From Saprospiraceae bacterium (GTDB lineage Bacteria; Bacteroidota; Bacteroidia; Chitinophagales; Saprospiraceae), in contig JADJNF010000009.1 in NCBI GenBank assembly GCA_016714445.1, positions 939,391 to 1,003,390 of the forward strand: a stretch of 64,000 nucleotides of DNA, given 5' to 3'. Positions 26,768 through 36,685 of this stretch are shown one piece after another. Below the pieces are notes generated by a model, which was given only the letters and a program-made list of their open reading frames with translations, searched no databases and was not told the origin of the DNA. The position numbers and the translations under genes are program-made. Position 1 is the first letter of the stretch; every line of letters starts with the position of its first letter.

Positions 26768-27094
26768 TTACATCATTTTATCCAGAAAATGCAACAATTC
26801 CTTTTCCATGATATTAAATTCAGCATCTGCATGAAAAAGGTCTGTGATTTTCTCCATAATTTCACCTTTCTGCTCTACGGTTGGAAAATATACTCCCTTG
26901 TAGGATAATATGGTATCATATGCTTTGTAATCACTCATAGATTCAAATTCGACCAACATTTTTGCATAAGTAGTCTCGCCTACGTTCTTTTTGATCATCA
27001 TTTTTTCTTCTTCAGCAAATTCCATATCTACGTTGGCAACATAAATCAACAGAAATGCCAGAAACTCATTAAAACTCCATTTTAATTCACCCAT
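26768..27094 (-). CDS. Small all-helical protein, possibly TerB-like
   Basis: 108 residues. It is acidic and helical, with ANVDMEFAEEEKMMIKK and FHADAEFNIMEKELLHF, two spaced D-x-E segments like the metal-binding helices of TerB-fold proteins. The assignment is weak. It ends two bases before the SDR start, so the two are probably co-transcribed. Confidence 0.6.
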   Translation of the reverse strand: MGELKWSFNEFLAFLLIYVANVDMEFAEEEKMMIKKNVGETTYAKMLVEFESMSDYKAYDTILSYKGVYFPTVEQKGEIMEKITDLFHADAEFNIMEKELLHFLDKMM

Positions 27095-27132
27095 AATGTT
27101 TTATATATTATATTTTTATCAAATTATTACTT

Positions 27133-27489
27133 TTATTCAGGCTTTTCTGAATCAATTTTTGTGAGATAACAAGGTGTGGCAATATGCCGTTCATTAGGAA
27201 AAATTTCTTTTTCGATCAAAGTGTATTTTACTTTTAAACCTTCTTTCTTGTAGGTTTCAGGTAGATTACATGCCAAATATCTTGATTCCCCGTTTTGAGA
27301 CAGAATCACAAAATGTTCCGCAACCATCAGAATACTACCGGATTGATTGGATAGTGTATCTATATTTTTCCTTTCAGGCAGACAGTCTGAAACGTTTAGC
27401 CCATCATGTCCTGACTTACCCAATGAATGGCAACCTAACATCAAAAATACATAAATAATTACCAGAATACCGACAATGTAACACTTCAT
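27133..27489 (-). CDS. Small lipoprotein, unknown function
   Basis: 118 residues. A signal sequence ends in the lipobox LMLGC (Cys at 19). The mature part has CNLPETYKKEGLKVKYTL, resembling short Bacteroidota lipoproteins with an NLPE..K.EGLKV motif, and a further Cys in ATPCYL. It lies between alaS and the TerB-like gene on the same strand. No function can be given. Confidence 0.65.
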   Translation of the reverse strand: MKCYIVGILVIIYVFLMLGCHSLGKSGHDGLNVSDCLPERKNIDTLSNQSGSILMVAEHFVILSQNGESRYLACNLPETYKKEGLKVKYTLIEKEIFPNERHIATPCYLTKIDSEKPE

Positions 27490-27510
27490 TCTATTTATAT
27501 TACAACAAAC

Positions 27511-30125
27511 TTACTTCAAAAATTCATTCAATTTTGCCAAAGCTTTATCAAGACCAGTTATATCTGTTCCTCCGGCTGTAGCAAAAAATGCTTGTCCACC
27601 GCCGCCACCATTGATTTCTTTGGCCAGTTCTCTGATGATATTGCCGGCATGCCATCCTTTGGATTTGGTCAATGGTTCTGCAATACTTAGCATCACAGTG
27701 GCTTTACCCTGATCTTCCAATCCAAACAGGACTGCAGCTTCTCCCATTTCGGCCAGAATATTGACAGACAGTGTTTTGGCAGATTTGCTGTCGATATCCT
27801 TAAGTCTGGCCACTACTACTTTGACACCTGCTATATTTTTGGCTCCTGAGACCAGTGAGTCCTTCATTGCTGCTGCCTGCATGGCTCTCAATTTTTCTAC
27901 TTCTTTATGCAAATCCCTATTCTCTTCCTGCAGATCTGCTACATTTTTAGGCGTATTGATATTGTTTTTGAAGAATGATTTTATTGCTGTCAATTCCAAA
28001 ATCTGTTTATTGACATATTCTTCTGCTTTATAGGCCGTGACTGCTTCGATACGTCTTACTCCCGCCGCTATGCCGCTTTCTGAGACTATTTTAAAAAGTC
28101 CGATCTGACCTGTCGCTTTTACATGACAACCTCCACAAAGTTCCCGGGAATAAGTCGGGTCAAAAGTAATCATCCGCACTTTGTCACCATACTTTTCGCC
28201 AAAAAGCATCATGGCGCCTGATTTTTTTGCTTCTTCTATGGGCAATGATCTTGACTCTTCCAGACTGATGTTCTGACGGATTTTTTCATTGACTATTTTT
28301 TCTATCTGAACCAGCTCCAGATCAGTCATCTTCTGAAAATGAGATACATCAAACCTCAGATAATCATCCTTGACCAATGAGCCTTTTTGTTGTACATGTG
28401 TACCCAATACCTGTCTGAGTGCTGCATGAAGTAAGTGTGTAGCCGAGTGATTATTTTCAGTAAGCGTACGGTTGATGGCATTGACTTCTCCATAAACCGA
28501 GGAATCAATATTGTCAGGAATTCTGTCGATGATATGTATGATCAGATCATTTTCTTTTTTGGTATCCAGCACCATAATTACCTCACCTTCAAACATCAGG
28601 AATCCTGTATCACCTACCTGTCCGCCACCTTCCGGGTAAAAAGGTGTTCTATCCAGTACCAGCTGAAATAATTCCTGATCTTTTTGTTTTAATATTCTAT
28701 ATTTAATGGCTCTGCTTTCACTGACGATCAGATCATCATATCCTATAAATTCAGTCAGTCCATCTTTGCCTACAAATACCCAGTCTCCTGTTTCTCTTTT
28801 TGCATCAGCCCTGGATCTTTCTTTTTGTTCATTGAGTGCTTTTGTAAAACCTTCTTCATCTACTTTCCAACCTTTCTCATCAGCAATCAAACGTGTGAGG
28901 TCTACCGGAAATCCATAGGTATCATACAATTCAAATACATCTTTTCCTTCTATAACCCCGTCTGTAAGTCTGATATCTTCTATCCTTCTCAAACCACCTT
29001 CGAGTGTTTTCAAAAATGATTTTTCTTCTTCCCTGATTACTTTTTCTACAAAAGACTTCTGGAGATATAACTCTGGAAATACATGTTCAAACTGCCTGGA
29101 CAATACATCTATCAGTTGGAACAGAAGCGGTTGTTTATAATCGAGGTAGGTATAATAATATCTTACTGCTCTTCTCAATATACGACGAATGACATAACCT
29201 GCCCCATTATTGGAAGGCAACTGTCCGTCGGCAATGGTAAACGCAATGGCCCGAATATGATCTGCCAGTACACGGAAGGCAACATCTCTTTTTGAGTCGC
29301 TGAAACTATACGTTTTACCCGTGATTTTTTCTACTTCGTAAATGGTGCCGGTAAATACATCTGTGTCATAGTTGCTGGATTTGTTTTGTATGGCTCTAAC
29401 CAGTCGTTCAAACCCCATTCCCGTATCCACGTGCATGGCGGGCAATGGTTCGAGACTTCCATCCGCTTTTCTGTTGTACTGTATAAATACATTGTTCCAT
29501 ATTTCTATCACCTGGGGATGATCATTGTTTACCAGAATATTTCCGGGCGTTATCGCTCTTTCTTCATCAGGTCTGAGGTCAATGTTGATTTCACTACAAG
29601 GTCCACAAGGCCCGGTGTCACCCATTTCCCAGAAATTGTCTTTTTTATTGCCAAAGATGATATGATCCTGTGGCACAAGTTTTGACCATTCTTTCAGTGC
29701 TATTTGCGAAGACGGAAGATTTTCCTTTGGATCACCTTCAAAAACAGAAACATACAATCTGTCTTTGGGCAATTTGTATATTTCTGTCAGCAATTCCCAG
29801 CTCCAGGCTATCGCTTCTGCTTTGAAATAATCACCGATACTCCAGTTTCCGAGCATTTCAAACATGGTATGGTGGTAGGTATCCACCCCTACTTCTTCCA
29901 GATCATTGTGTTTTCCGCTTACACGAAGGCATTTTTGGGTATCTGCTATTCGCGGATTATCAGGTTTCTGATTGCCCAGAAAAAAATCTTTGAACTGATT
30001 CATCCCCGCATTGGTAAACATCAATGTTGGGTCATTTTTTATAACAATAGGTGCTGAAGCTACTATTTTGTGGTTTTCGATGCAAAAAAGTCAAGAAACT
30101 TCTGGCGTATTTCGTTGGATGTCAT
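27511..30125 (-). CDS. alaS: Alanyl-tRNA synthetase, with a frame break after codon 17
   Basis: The long open part runs from LMFTNAGMNQFKDFF to the C-terminus, with the editing motifs HSATHLLH and CGGCH and the Gly-rich GGGGGQAFFATAGG end. The true N-terminus MTSNEIRQKFLDFFASK is at 30125-30075 in another frame, which runs into a stop at 30063. One added A in the A-run at 30074-30077 restores ...FFASKNHKIVASAP... and a normal 871-residue protein. AlaRS charges tRNA-Ala and edits misacylated tRNA; it is essential. A broken copy is therefore unlikely to be real and probably reflects a sequence error. Confidence 0.95.
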
Positions 30126-30296
30126 CTTTCGATTTACAGTTTTAATTTGAAAATTATAATAAGAGCCGCAAATATACGAGATAATAGGAAGCTACCGAAG
30201 GATTAAAAAAAAAATGAAGAATATGATACTATATAAAATTGCATTTCCTACTTTTGGTACTTATTCAACCATCTTGTTCTCTATCAATAAATACAT

Positions 30297-31295
30297 ATGT
30301 ACACCAAACGCAACTACGGATTTTGGATGACTTTTAACTGGTCAAAATGGCCTTTTATTTATGGATTGGCCTATGCATCAGCAGTGGCATTGGTCTTTTA
30401 TTTTTTACAATCGTTATATAAAATTGATATCAGCCTGAACTGGCAACCTGTAAGCGTGCTGGGAATAGCGGTCGCATTTTATCTCGGTTTCAAAAACAAC
30501 AGTAGTTATGACAGGACCTGGGAAGCCCGGAAAATCTGGGGTGGTATAGTTAATAACAGCCGTACATTTGGAGCAGCCATTAATACCTTTGTCAACGGGC
30601 CTGCTGCTGAAAGTATAAAAAAGGCATTAATCTACAGGCACATTGCATGGCTTACGGCACTCCGATATCAGCTCAGATTAAGCAGAGAATGGGAACATAC
30701 AAATGATCGAATCAAAAATAAATATGTACCCCAGGTATGTGAAGAATATATAGACAGACTTGAAAAGGAAGTTATTTTTTATATATCGGAAAATGAATAC
30801 AGCTCCTATACCAATAAATCCAATATCGCTTCCCAGATACTAGCCACGCAAAGTCTTGAACTACAAAGATTGAGGGATGAAGGTTATTATGAAGATTTCA
30901 GACATATGGAACTCCATAAACTCATCGCAACATTTTACGATGACCAGGGTCGAAGCGAAAGAATTAAAAACTTCCCTTTCCCGAGACAATATGCATCTAC
31001 CGCGCTTTGGCTGACCATGATATTTGCCATGCTGATTCCGTTTGGTATGATCAATATTTTTCATACGGATGGCATAGGCAAATTATGGTTAGCGGTACCC
31101 TTTTCAGCTTTGGTCATTTGGATGTTTTTTTTGATGGAAAAAATCGGGGATTACTCGGAAAATCCATTTGAAGGCACCTATAATGATGTGCCTATCACTT
31201 CGATTGCGCGTGCCATAGAAATAGATCTCCGTGAAATGATCAATGATGATAACATACCACCGGCCTTTAAATCAGAAAATGGATTTTTAATGTAG
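30297..31295 (+). CDS. Bestrophin-family (YneE-like) membrane channel protein
   Basis: 332 residues. Membrane segments are at about 18-40, 48-65, 228-250 and 255-275. The family motifs GFKNNSSYDRTWEARKIWGG and NPFEGTYNDVPI (near 290) are present, along with RYQLRLSREW between. Bacterial bestrophins form pentameric anion or cation channels in the inner membrane. It is transcribed divergently from alaS and is followed by the carboxylase gene. Confidence 0.93.
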   Translation: MYTKRNYGFWMTFNWSKWPFIYGLAYASAVALVFYFLQSLYKIDISLNWQPVSVLGIAVAFYLGFKNNSSYDRTWEARKIWGGIVNNSRTFGAAINTFVNGPAAESIKKALIYRHIAWLTALRYQLRLSREWEHTNDRIKNKYVPQVCEEYIDRLEKEVIFYISENEYSSYTNKSNIASQILATQSLELQRLRDEGYYEDFRHMELHKLIATFYDDQGRSERIKNFPFPRQYASTALWLTMIFAMLIPFGMINIFHTDGIGKLWLAVPFSALVIWMFFLMEKIGDYSENPFEGTYNDVPITSIARAIEIDLREMINDDNIPPAFKSENGFLM

Positions 31296-31443
31296 ATAAA
31301 AAATTAACAGTTTAAAGATTAGAATTGCCTGAACCAAAGTGTCCGCAACCATATGACTTTTCTCATATTACCGGATGACATTATAAAAAAGGCAGTTGAT
31401 TTATAGTTTAAAAAGGTATTTTTGCCCCAAAATTCAGATTATT

Positions 31444-32985
31444 ATGCAAGATAAAATAAACAGACTTCAGGAACAAAAAAATAAAGCCCTGCTGGGTGGA
31501 GGTGCTGACCGCATAAAAAAACAACACGGTAAAGGCAAATTAACAGCCAGAGAGCGGGTGGAGTTATTGATGGATAGGGGCTCTTTTGAAGAAATAGGCA
31601 TGTTGAAAGAGCACCGGTGTTTTGATTTCGGTATGGAAAATCAGCAATTTCCAGGCGATGGAGTGATTACCGGATACGGCACCATAGATGGTAGATTGGT
31701 ATATGTATTTGCGCAGGATTTTACGGTATTTGGCGGTGCACTATCAGAGACACATGCTGAAAAAATATGCAGAATCATGGATCTGGCCATAGAAAATGGT
31801 GCGCCAGTCATCGGACTAAACGACTCAGGCGGAGCAAGAATTCAGGAAGGTGTCAATAGTCTCGGTGGATATGCTGATATCTTTTACAGAAATACCAAAG
31901 CTTCCGGAGTTATTCCTCAACTGTCGGCTATTATGGGACCTTGTGCCGGTGGTGCAGTGTATTCCCCGGCCATCACTGATTTTATTATCATGGTAGAGCA
32001 GACTTCATACATGTTTGTGACGGGACCAAATGTAGTGAAAACCGTAACCAATGAAGAAGTATCTTCTGAAGATCTGGGTGGTGCTTCTACGCATTCAACA
32101 AAAAGTGGGGTAACACACCTTACTGCTGCCAATGATCTTGAGTGTATTTTAAAATTGAAAAAACTATTCTCTTATATTCCGCAAAACTGCAATGAAAAAG
32201 CAAAGGATATACCCTACGTCACCAACCACGAATACAGAGATGAACTGACATCGATCATACCTGAAAACTCTATGCACCCATACGATATGAAAGAGGTGAT
32301 CAATGGCATCATAGACCAGGACAGTTTTCTTGAGATCCATGAGTCGTACGCAGAAAATATAGTGGTGGGATTTGCCAGACTGGCAGGTAAAAGTATCGGT
32401 ATTGTAGCCAACCAACCATATGCGCTGGCAGGCGTGCTGGATGTGGAAAGTTCCAAAAAGGGAGCCCGATTTGTCCGCTTTTGTGATTGTTTCAATATAC
32501 CGTTACTGGTACTGGTGGATGTGCCGGGGTTTCTGCCGGGTACAGATCAGGAATGGAATGCCATTATAACCAATGGTGCCAAACTATTGTATGCATTCAG
32601 TGATGCTACAGTACCAAGAATTACGGTCATTACCCGGAAAGCATATGGTGGAGCATATGATGTGATGAATTCAAAACATATCGGAGCAGATATGAACTAT
32701 GCCTGGCCGACAGCCGAAATTGCGGTAATGGGAGCAAAAGGAGCCAGTGAGATCATCTTTAAAAATGAAATAGTAAAATCAGAAAATCCTGCTCAAAAAT
32801 TGCTTGAGAAAGAGAATGAGTATCAGGAAAAGTTTGCCAATCCATTCAGGGCTGCTGCGAGAGGTTTTATAGACGAGGTAATCTTACCGAGGGAGACCAG
32901 AAGAAAACTGATCAAAGCTTTTTCTACGCTGGAAAAGAAAAAAGTACTGATGCCAAATAGGAAACACGGGAACATACCTATGTGA
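31444..32985 (+). CDS. Acyl-CoA carboxylase beta (carboxyltransferase) subunit
   Basis: 513 residues. The ATG at 31444 (MQDKINRLQEQKNKALLGGG) fits the family start; a 16-codon longer frame is not needed. GKGKLTARERVELLMD, NDSGGARIQEGV, MGPCAGGAVYSPA, GFLPGTDQEW and GGAYDVMNSK are all carboxyltransferase motifs of the propionyl-CoA carboxylase/methylmalonyl-CoA decarboxylase type. The enzyme transfers CO2 from biotin to acyl-CoA, probably propionyl-CoA. No biotin carboxylase gene is adjacent. Confidence 0.95.
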   Translation: MQDKINRLQEQKNKALLGGGADRIKKQHGKGKLTARERVELLMDRGSFEEIGMLKEHRCFDFGMENQQFPGDGVITGYGTIDGRLVYVFAQDFTVFGGALSETHAEKICRIMDLAIENGAPVIGLNDSGGARIQEGVNSLGGYADIFYRNTKASGVIPQLSAIMGPCAGGAVYSPAITDFIIMVEQTSYMFVTGPNVVKTVTNEEVSSEDLGGASTHSTKSGVTHLTAANDLECILKLKKLFSYIPQNCNEKAKDIPYVTNHEYRDELTSIIPENSMHPYDMKEVINGIIDQDSFLEIHESYAENIVVGFARLAGKSIGIVANQPYALAGVLDVESSKKGARFVRFCDCFNIPLLVLVDVPGFLPGTDQEWNAIITNGAKLLYAFSDATVPRITVITRKAYGGAYDVMNSKHIGADMNYAWPTAEIAVMGAKGASEIIFKNEIVKSENPAQKLLEKENEYQEKFANPFRAAARGFIDEVILPRETRRKLIKAFSTLEKKKVLMPNRKHGNIPM

Positions 32986-33045
32986 GGTTAAGGTTGAGAT
33001 CAAGGTTGAGGTTAAGTACAACTCAAGGATTTGATGATTAATACC

Positions 33046-33100
33046 CGCGATGGTCGCAGTTTGCAACTGAGATCCTATATTTTACGAATTTTCAATTCAT
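33046..33100. repeat. Palindromic intergenic repeat, copy A
   Basis: CGCGATGGTCGCAGTTTGCAACTG.GATC followed by an AT-rich ATTTTACGAATTTTCAATTC tail. It aligns with copy B at about 80% identity. The core CAGTT..AACTG is self-complementary. Confidence 0.6.
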
Positions 33101-33113
33101 TATCATCACTTAT

Positions 33114-34130
33114 TTAAGGATGAAGTCTGGATTGAATATACCAATGAGGCTGTTCAAAATACTGAACAGGCATTTTTTGCTTCATCATGCCAGTGAGGAT
33201 GTCTTCTGTTGTCATGCCAAGTTTTTTGGCTGTTTTGATGATTGACTTCTGATTCACTTCCATGGCTTTCTTTTGTGTGCCAAAGACATCAAATCCTTCT
33301 CCTTCTGATGTAAAGCGACCATAGACAAATTTTCCTTTTGATGACCAAGCTAGTGAAGCTATCTGTTCATCATCATTGTTGTACTCAAAGTATGCGGCTG
33401 TGCCAAATGCCTTGCTGAGTTTGTTGAGCACTTCCTGAAGATGTGGAGTTTGTTGCTCTTCTTTTGCTAGATAAGTTTGGAGATCTGGATAAGAGATATA
33501 TGGTGCATTAAATCCAAAGATGATAGTATGACTAATAAATGTGGCAATGGCCACTTTATTTTCTCTTTGTACATCATCGATGATGCTGGTGATGTCGCCA
33601 TCTTTAATACGTGGTTGAAAACCTAATATATCAAAAATTTCAGTTATATTTTCTGTAGGAAGATACCACCATCTGCATTGATCTTCGATGGATTCCAACA
33701 CATGGCTTTGCTCTTTGGTGAGTTTGATACCCCGATTTTCTTCTTTGATGCGGAGGGCTTCTAAGTATTCTTCAGTAATGAGTTTCGATGAATATCTATC
33801 CCAAATAAGACAATCTAATTTTTCAGCAAACCCCCAAATCAATAAAAAATAACGGTAAGATATTTTTTGTTCAAAAGTAACCATACAATAACCTTCAAGA
33901 TAATGGATATCAACACAAACCCCAGAATCCAAATTAAAATATGCACACTCCTTTTTTGCGAAATTTGGATTTTTGTCATGAAACTCTTTACCCCAAGTTG
34001 TAAGTTCGTGCCATGTCAACCATGTAGAGTGATCAACTAATTCTACAAAATCATTTTTATCTATCGGAATTTCAGGTTTAAAGATCTGATTTTGATTAAC
34101 TCCCCATTTTGCTATAATAAATTTTATCAT
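33114..34130 (-). CDS. Protein of unknown function
   Basis: 338 residues, no signal peptide or membrane segment. It is aromatic and acidic (HSTWLTWHELTTWGKEFHDK, CRWWYLPTEN) and has a beta-hairpin-like stretch near the end (ASLAWSSKGKFVYGRFTSE). No family is recognised. It sits alone between palindromic intergenic repeats, which makes an accessory or recently gained gene possible. Confidence 0.65.
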   Translation of the reverse strand: MIKFIIAKWGVNQNQIFKPEIPIDKNDFVELVDHSTWLTWHELTTWGKEFHDKNPNFAKKECAYFNLDSGVCVDIHYLEGYCMVTFEQKISYRYFLLIWGFAEKLDCLIWDRYSSKLITEEYLEALRIKEENRGIKLTKEQSHVLESIEDQCRWWYLPTENITEIFDILGFQPRIKDGDITSIIDDVQRENKVAIATFISHTIIFGFNAPYISYPDLQTYLAKEEQQTPHLQEVLNKLSKAFGTAAYFEYNNDDEQIASLAWSSKGKFVYGRFTSEGEGFDVFGTQKKAMEVNQKSIIKTAKKLGMTTEDILTGMMKQKMPVQYFEQPHWYIQSRLHP

Positions 34131-34152
34131 ATGTCTAATACTTGATCTATAT

Positions 34153-34207
34153 CGCGATGGTTGCAGTTTTCAACTGCGATCCCAAATTTTATGAATTTTC
34201 AATTCTT
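34153..34207. repeat. Palindromic intergenic repeat, copy B
   Basis: CGCGATGGTTGCAGTTTTCAACTGCGATC and an ATTTTATGAATTTTCAATTC tail. The core GCAGTTttcAACTGC is a hairpin. It is the best preserved copy. Confidence 0.65.
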
Positions 34208-34310
34208 TACAGTTGGTCATTATAAAGTCAGATTGACGATTTTATGATGGTGCACTTAACCATTAAATTTAGCGAGCTCAAGATATCATCATTTTTAAGA
34301 AGTTAGTGCA

Positions 34311-34383
34311 TGAGAATTGCAAATTCTCAATGAATAGCATCGCAGTTGCATTTATCTAACCTGACAACGGTTAGAAACTGCGA
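34311..34383. repeat. Double hairpin element, copy D of the palindromic repeat family
   Basis: The first hairpin is TGAGAATT-gca-AATTCTCA (34311-34329). The second is TCGCAGTT (34340-34347) paired with AACTGCGA (34376-34383), enclosing CTAACC/GGTTAG (34356-34361 with 34369-34374). The CGCAGTT/AACTGCG arms match copies A and B. The rest of the 34208-34503 gap holds nothing else I recognise. Confidence 0.65.
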
Positions 34384-34503
34384 CGATCAGTGTTTTAATT
34401 CATTAGAAATGTTACAATTTATTTTTTTCACAAATTTACTTTATATATAAAATAATATCTTTATCTGACAAAATAAATCTACTGAATCATTTACAAAGAA
34501 TCT

Positions 34504-35673
34504 CTAAATTCCAAATTCATATGAAACATTTAACTGAATAGATGAAACCAAATTTTTAACCGTAATTTCTGTATGTGTCGAAATAATAAAGCAGTTCAAA
34601 CCTATATTTAAATTATCTTTGCCAATTCCGCTTAATACGAAGTTATGTCCGAAAACAATAAATACCTGTAACCCTCTTAGGTCAGAAAGTCGATCTTCTG
34701 AATAATAACGCCTTTGTCCAGCTATGAGATGTGTTTCTTCATAATCTACTGTGTAGGATGTATTCTGATTTATCTTGCAACCAAAGCCGCCATTGATCAA
34801 CATCTTTCTATCACTATTATCAAAATATTTATAATTCCATATTAACGGTAAAAATATTGATGTTGACTTTATTTTTGATTTTATGTAGTTAGAATGATTT
34901 GCATCAAGATATGTAATCTCTGAGTTGTACTTTTCAAAAGTTAGAAACGGACTTATTTCAAAATTATGTTTTTGATTTCTACCAAATGAGTATGTATTGA
35001 ACTTTACCCCAAAAATAGGGGTAAATGAAATGGGAGTACCGAATTTGTATTTTATTCCCGGAAGTTTATAATCCTTTGGGAAGTTCATGATTGATAAAAT
35101 GCACCCAATTTGAGGGCCAAAAGAATGCTCTGATTTTTTTATTCTAATTACTTTAGAAGCATATAATTGGTTTTTACATTCATTATAATTTTTGATGATG
35201 TTGGTTATATGTTCTTCTGTAAATTTTAAATCCTTTTCTTTGTATAAATTTTGAACTTGACAATCTGAAACTATAACTTTCAAAATCCCTGACCACTTAT
35301 TACTTTTTTTTTCTAATTCATAATTCTGACCATTTTTGCTTATTCTCATTATTTCATCATAGATGTACAAATTAGCTGCTCCTTCTACTAACACCTCCAC
35401 AAATCGTGTTTCAACAATTCCAGACACAAAATGTCCATAATTTTGTATTATTATCTCTTTAGTATTGTAAGGTGTAAGGACGATCAATGTATTTCCCTCA
35501 GTATAAAATTTTATTGATTCTTTGTTTTTTAGTTGGATAATGTTTACCCTTCCTGAATAAGAAACTCCATAGTTGTCTGTATATTCTGCAGGCAAAAATA
35601 TCTGACTATTTAAATGTACATTAGAAAATATGACAAATGTAATTATGATAAAAATACTGGAAACTCTTTTCAT
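34504..35673 (-). CDS. Probable outer-membrane beta-barrel protein
   Basis: 389 residues from MKRVSSIFIIITFVIFSNVHLNSQ, a signal peptide; an earlier in-frame start adds 18 residues with no signal character. The first half is a soluble beta domain. The second half (from about residue 190) shows alternating aromatic and hydrophobic strands (FGPQIGCILSIM, HNFEISPFLTFEKY, MLINGGFGCKI) and ends SIQLNVSYEFGI, a typical barrel C-terminus. Likely a porin-family-like protein of unknown role. Confidence 0.75.
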   Translation of the reverse strand: MKRVSSIFIIITFVIFSNVHLNSQIFLPAEYTDNYGVSYSGRVNIIQLKNKESIKFYTEGNTLIVLTPYNTKEIIIQNYGHFVSGIVETRFVEVLVEGAANLYIYDEIMRISKNGQNYELEKKSNKWSGILKVIVSDCQVQNLYKEKDLKFTEEHITNIIKNYNECKNQLYASKVIRIKKSEHSFGPQIGCILSIMNFPKDYKLPGIKYKFGTPISFTPIFGVKFNTYSFGRNQKHNFEISPFLTFEKYNSEITYLDANHSNYIKSKIKSTSIFLPLIWNYKYFDNSDRKMLINGGFGCKINQNTSYTVDYEETHLIAGQRRYYSEDRLSDLRGLQVFIVFGHNFVLSGIGKDNLNIGLNCFIISTHTEITVKNLVSSIQLNVSYEFGI

Positions 35674-35742
35674 GATCAATACAATTTTTTTTATATAAGA
35701 ATAACTCAAACTATATTTTTTCCGCATACCACATATAAATAC

Positions 35743-35794
35743 AACGGTCTAAATATGCGACTTCCTATATTTTAAGAATTTGTAATTCTTTGAC
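35743..35794. repeat. Partial palindromic repeat, copy C
   Basis: CAACGGTCTAAATATGCGAC resembles the right arm of copy D (CAACGGTTAGAAACTGCGAC), followed by the same AT-rich TCCTATATTTTAAGAATTTGTAATTC tail as copies A and B. The hairpin itself is decayed. The remaining bases to 36067 show nothing further. Confidence 0.5.
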
Positions 35795-36067
35795 TTCTAC
35801 TGTCTATTGACTTTTGTCAAATAACAGTGTACAAATGTCATTATAAACAAATTCAAAGATATCAATTAATATAGAAAAAACAAAATCATCATTTGGTTAT
35901 CCATCAGTGTAAATCAGGTTTTAAAGGACCAATGTCGTTGGTTCCACAATTTTCAATTTAAACGATTTCACAAATCAGCAAATCAACTGTTTTTATTGAC
36001 GTTGATGATGTGTTTCACGGTATATTTGATATTTGTCTTACCTTTGAGGTTCCTAAAAGTCCTGATT

Positions 36068-36568
36068 ATGCCAGACAATAATAAAATCCAGATATTTGTA
36101 ACCGGTGGTACATTTGACAAGGAGTACAATTACATCACCGGGCAATTGTATTTTAAAGATACACATCTTCACCAGATGTTTGACCGTGGCAGGAGTACCC
36201 TGGATGTAGATATTAAAACGCTCATGATGCTGGATAGTCTGCAAATGACTGAAGCCGACCGGGAGATCATCATTTACAGCTGCAAAAAAAGCGAATTTGA
36301 TAAAATAGTACTCACGCATGGTACGGATACGATAGTTCAGACAGCCACAGCCATTGCTAAACACAATATTCCGAAAACCATCGTTCTGACCGGTGCCATG
36401 ATACCTTATGCGTTTGGTACCTCATCTGACGGTTTTTTTAATCTTGGGTCTGCCCTGGCTTTTGTACAAACGCTTCCGCATGGTGTGTATGTGGCGATGA
36501 ATGGCAGATATTATCTTTGGGATAAGGTCAAAAAGAATACAAAGACCGGTTATTTTGAAGCTTTGTAA
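36068..36568 (+). CDS. Short (single-domain) asparaginase-family protein
   Basis: 166 residues. The start MPDNNKIQIFVTGGTFDKEYN gives the family N-terminus; codons upstream are hydrophobic and probably not translated. TGGTFDKEY holds the nucleophile Thr, and LTHGTDTIV has the conserved Thr-Asp. LTGAMIPYAFGTSSDGFFNL follows. Only the N-terminal catalytic domain is present, half the length of classical L-asparaginase. Such short forms exist in other bacteria, so it need not be truncated. It may hydrolyse asparagine or a related amide. Confidence 0.85.
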   Translation: MPDNNKIQIFVTGGTFDKEYNYITGQLYFKDTHLHQMFDRGRSTLDVDIKTLMMLDSLQMTEADREIIIYSCKKSEFDKIVLTHGTDTIVQTATAIAKHNIPKTIVLTGAMIPYAFGTSSDGFFNLGSALAFVQTLPHGVYVAMNGRYYLWDKVKKNTKTGYFEAL

Positions 36569-36685
36569 AGGTATATAACAAAAAGCAAGCAGCAGTTTTA
36601 AAAAAGGTGATTAAACCATTACGGGTAAAAATTGGTTTAAATCCCGAATCAACTCATTCGGTATTCCTACCCATAAATTTTATCT

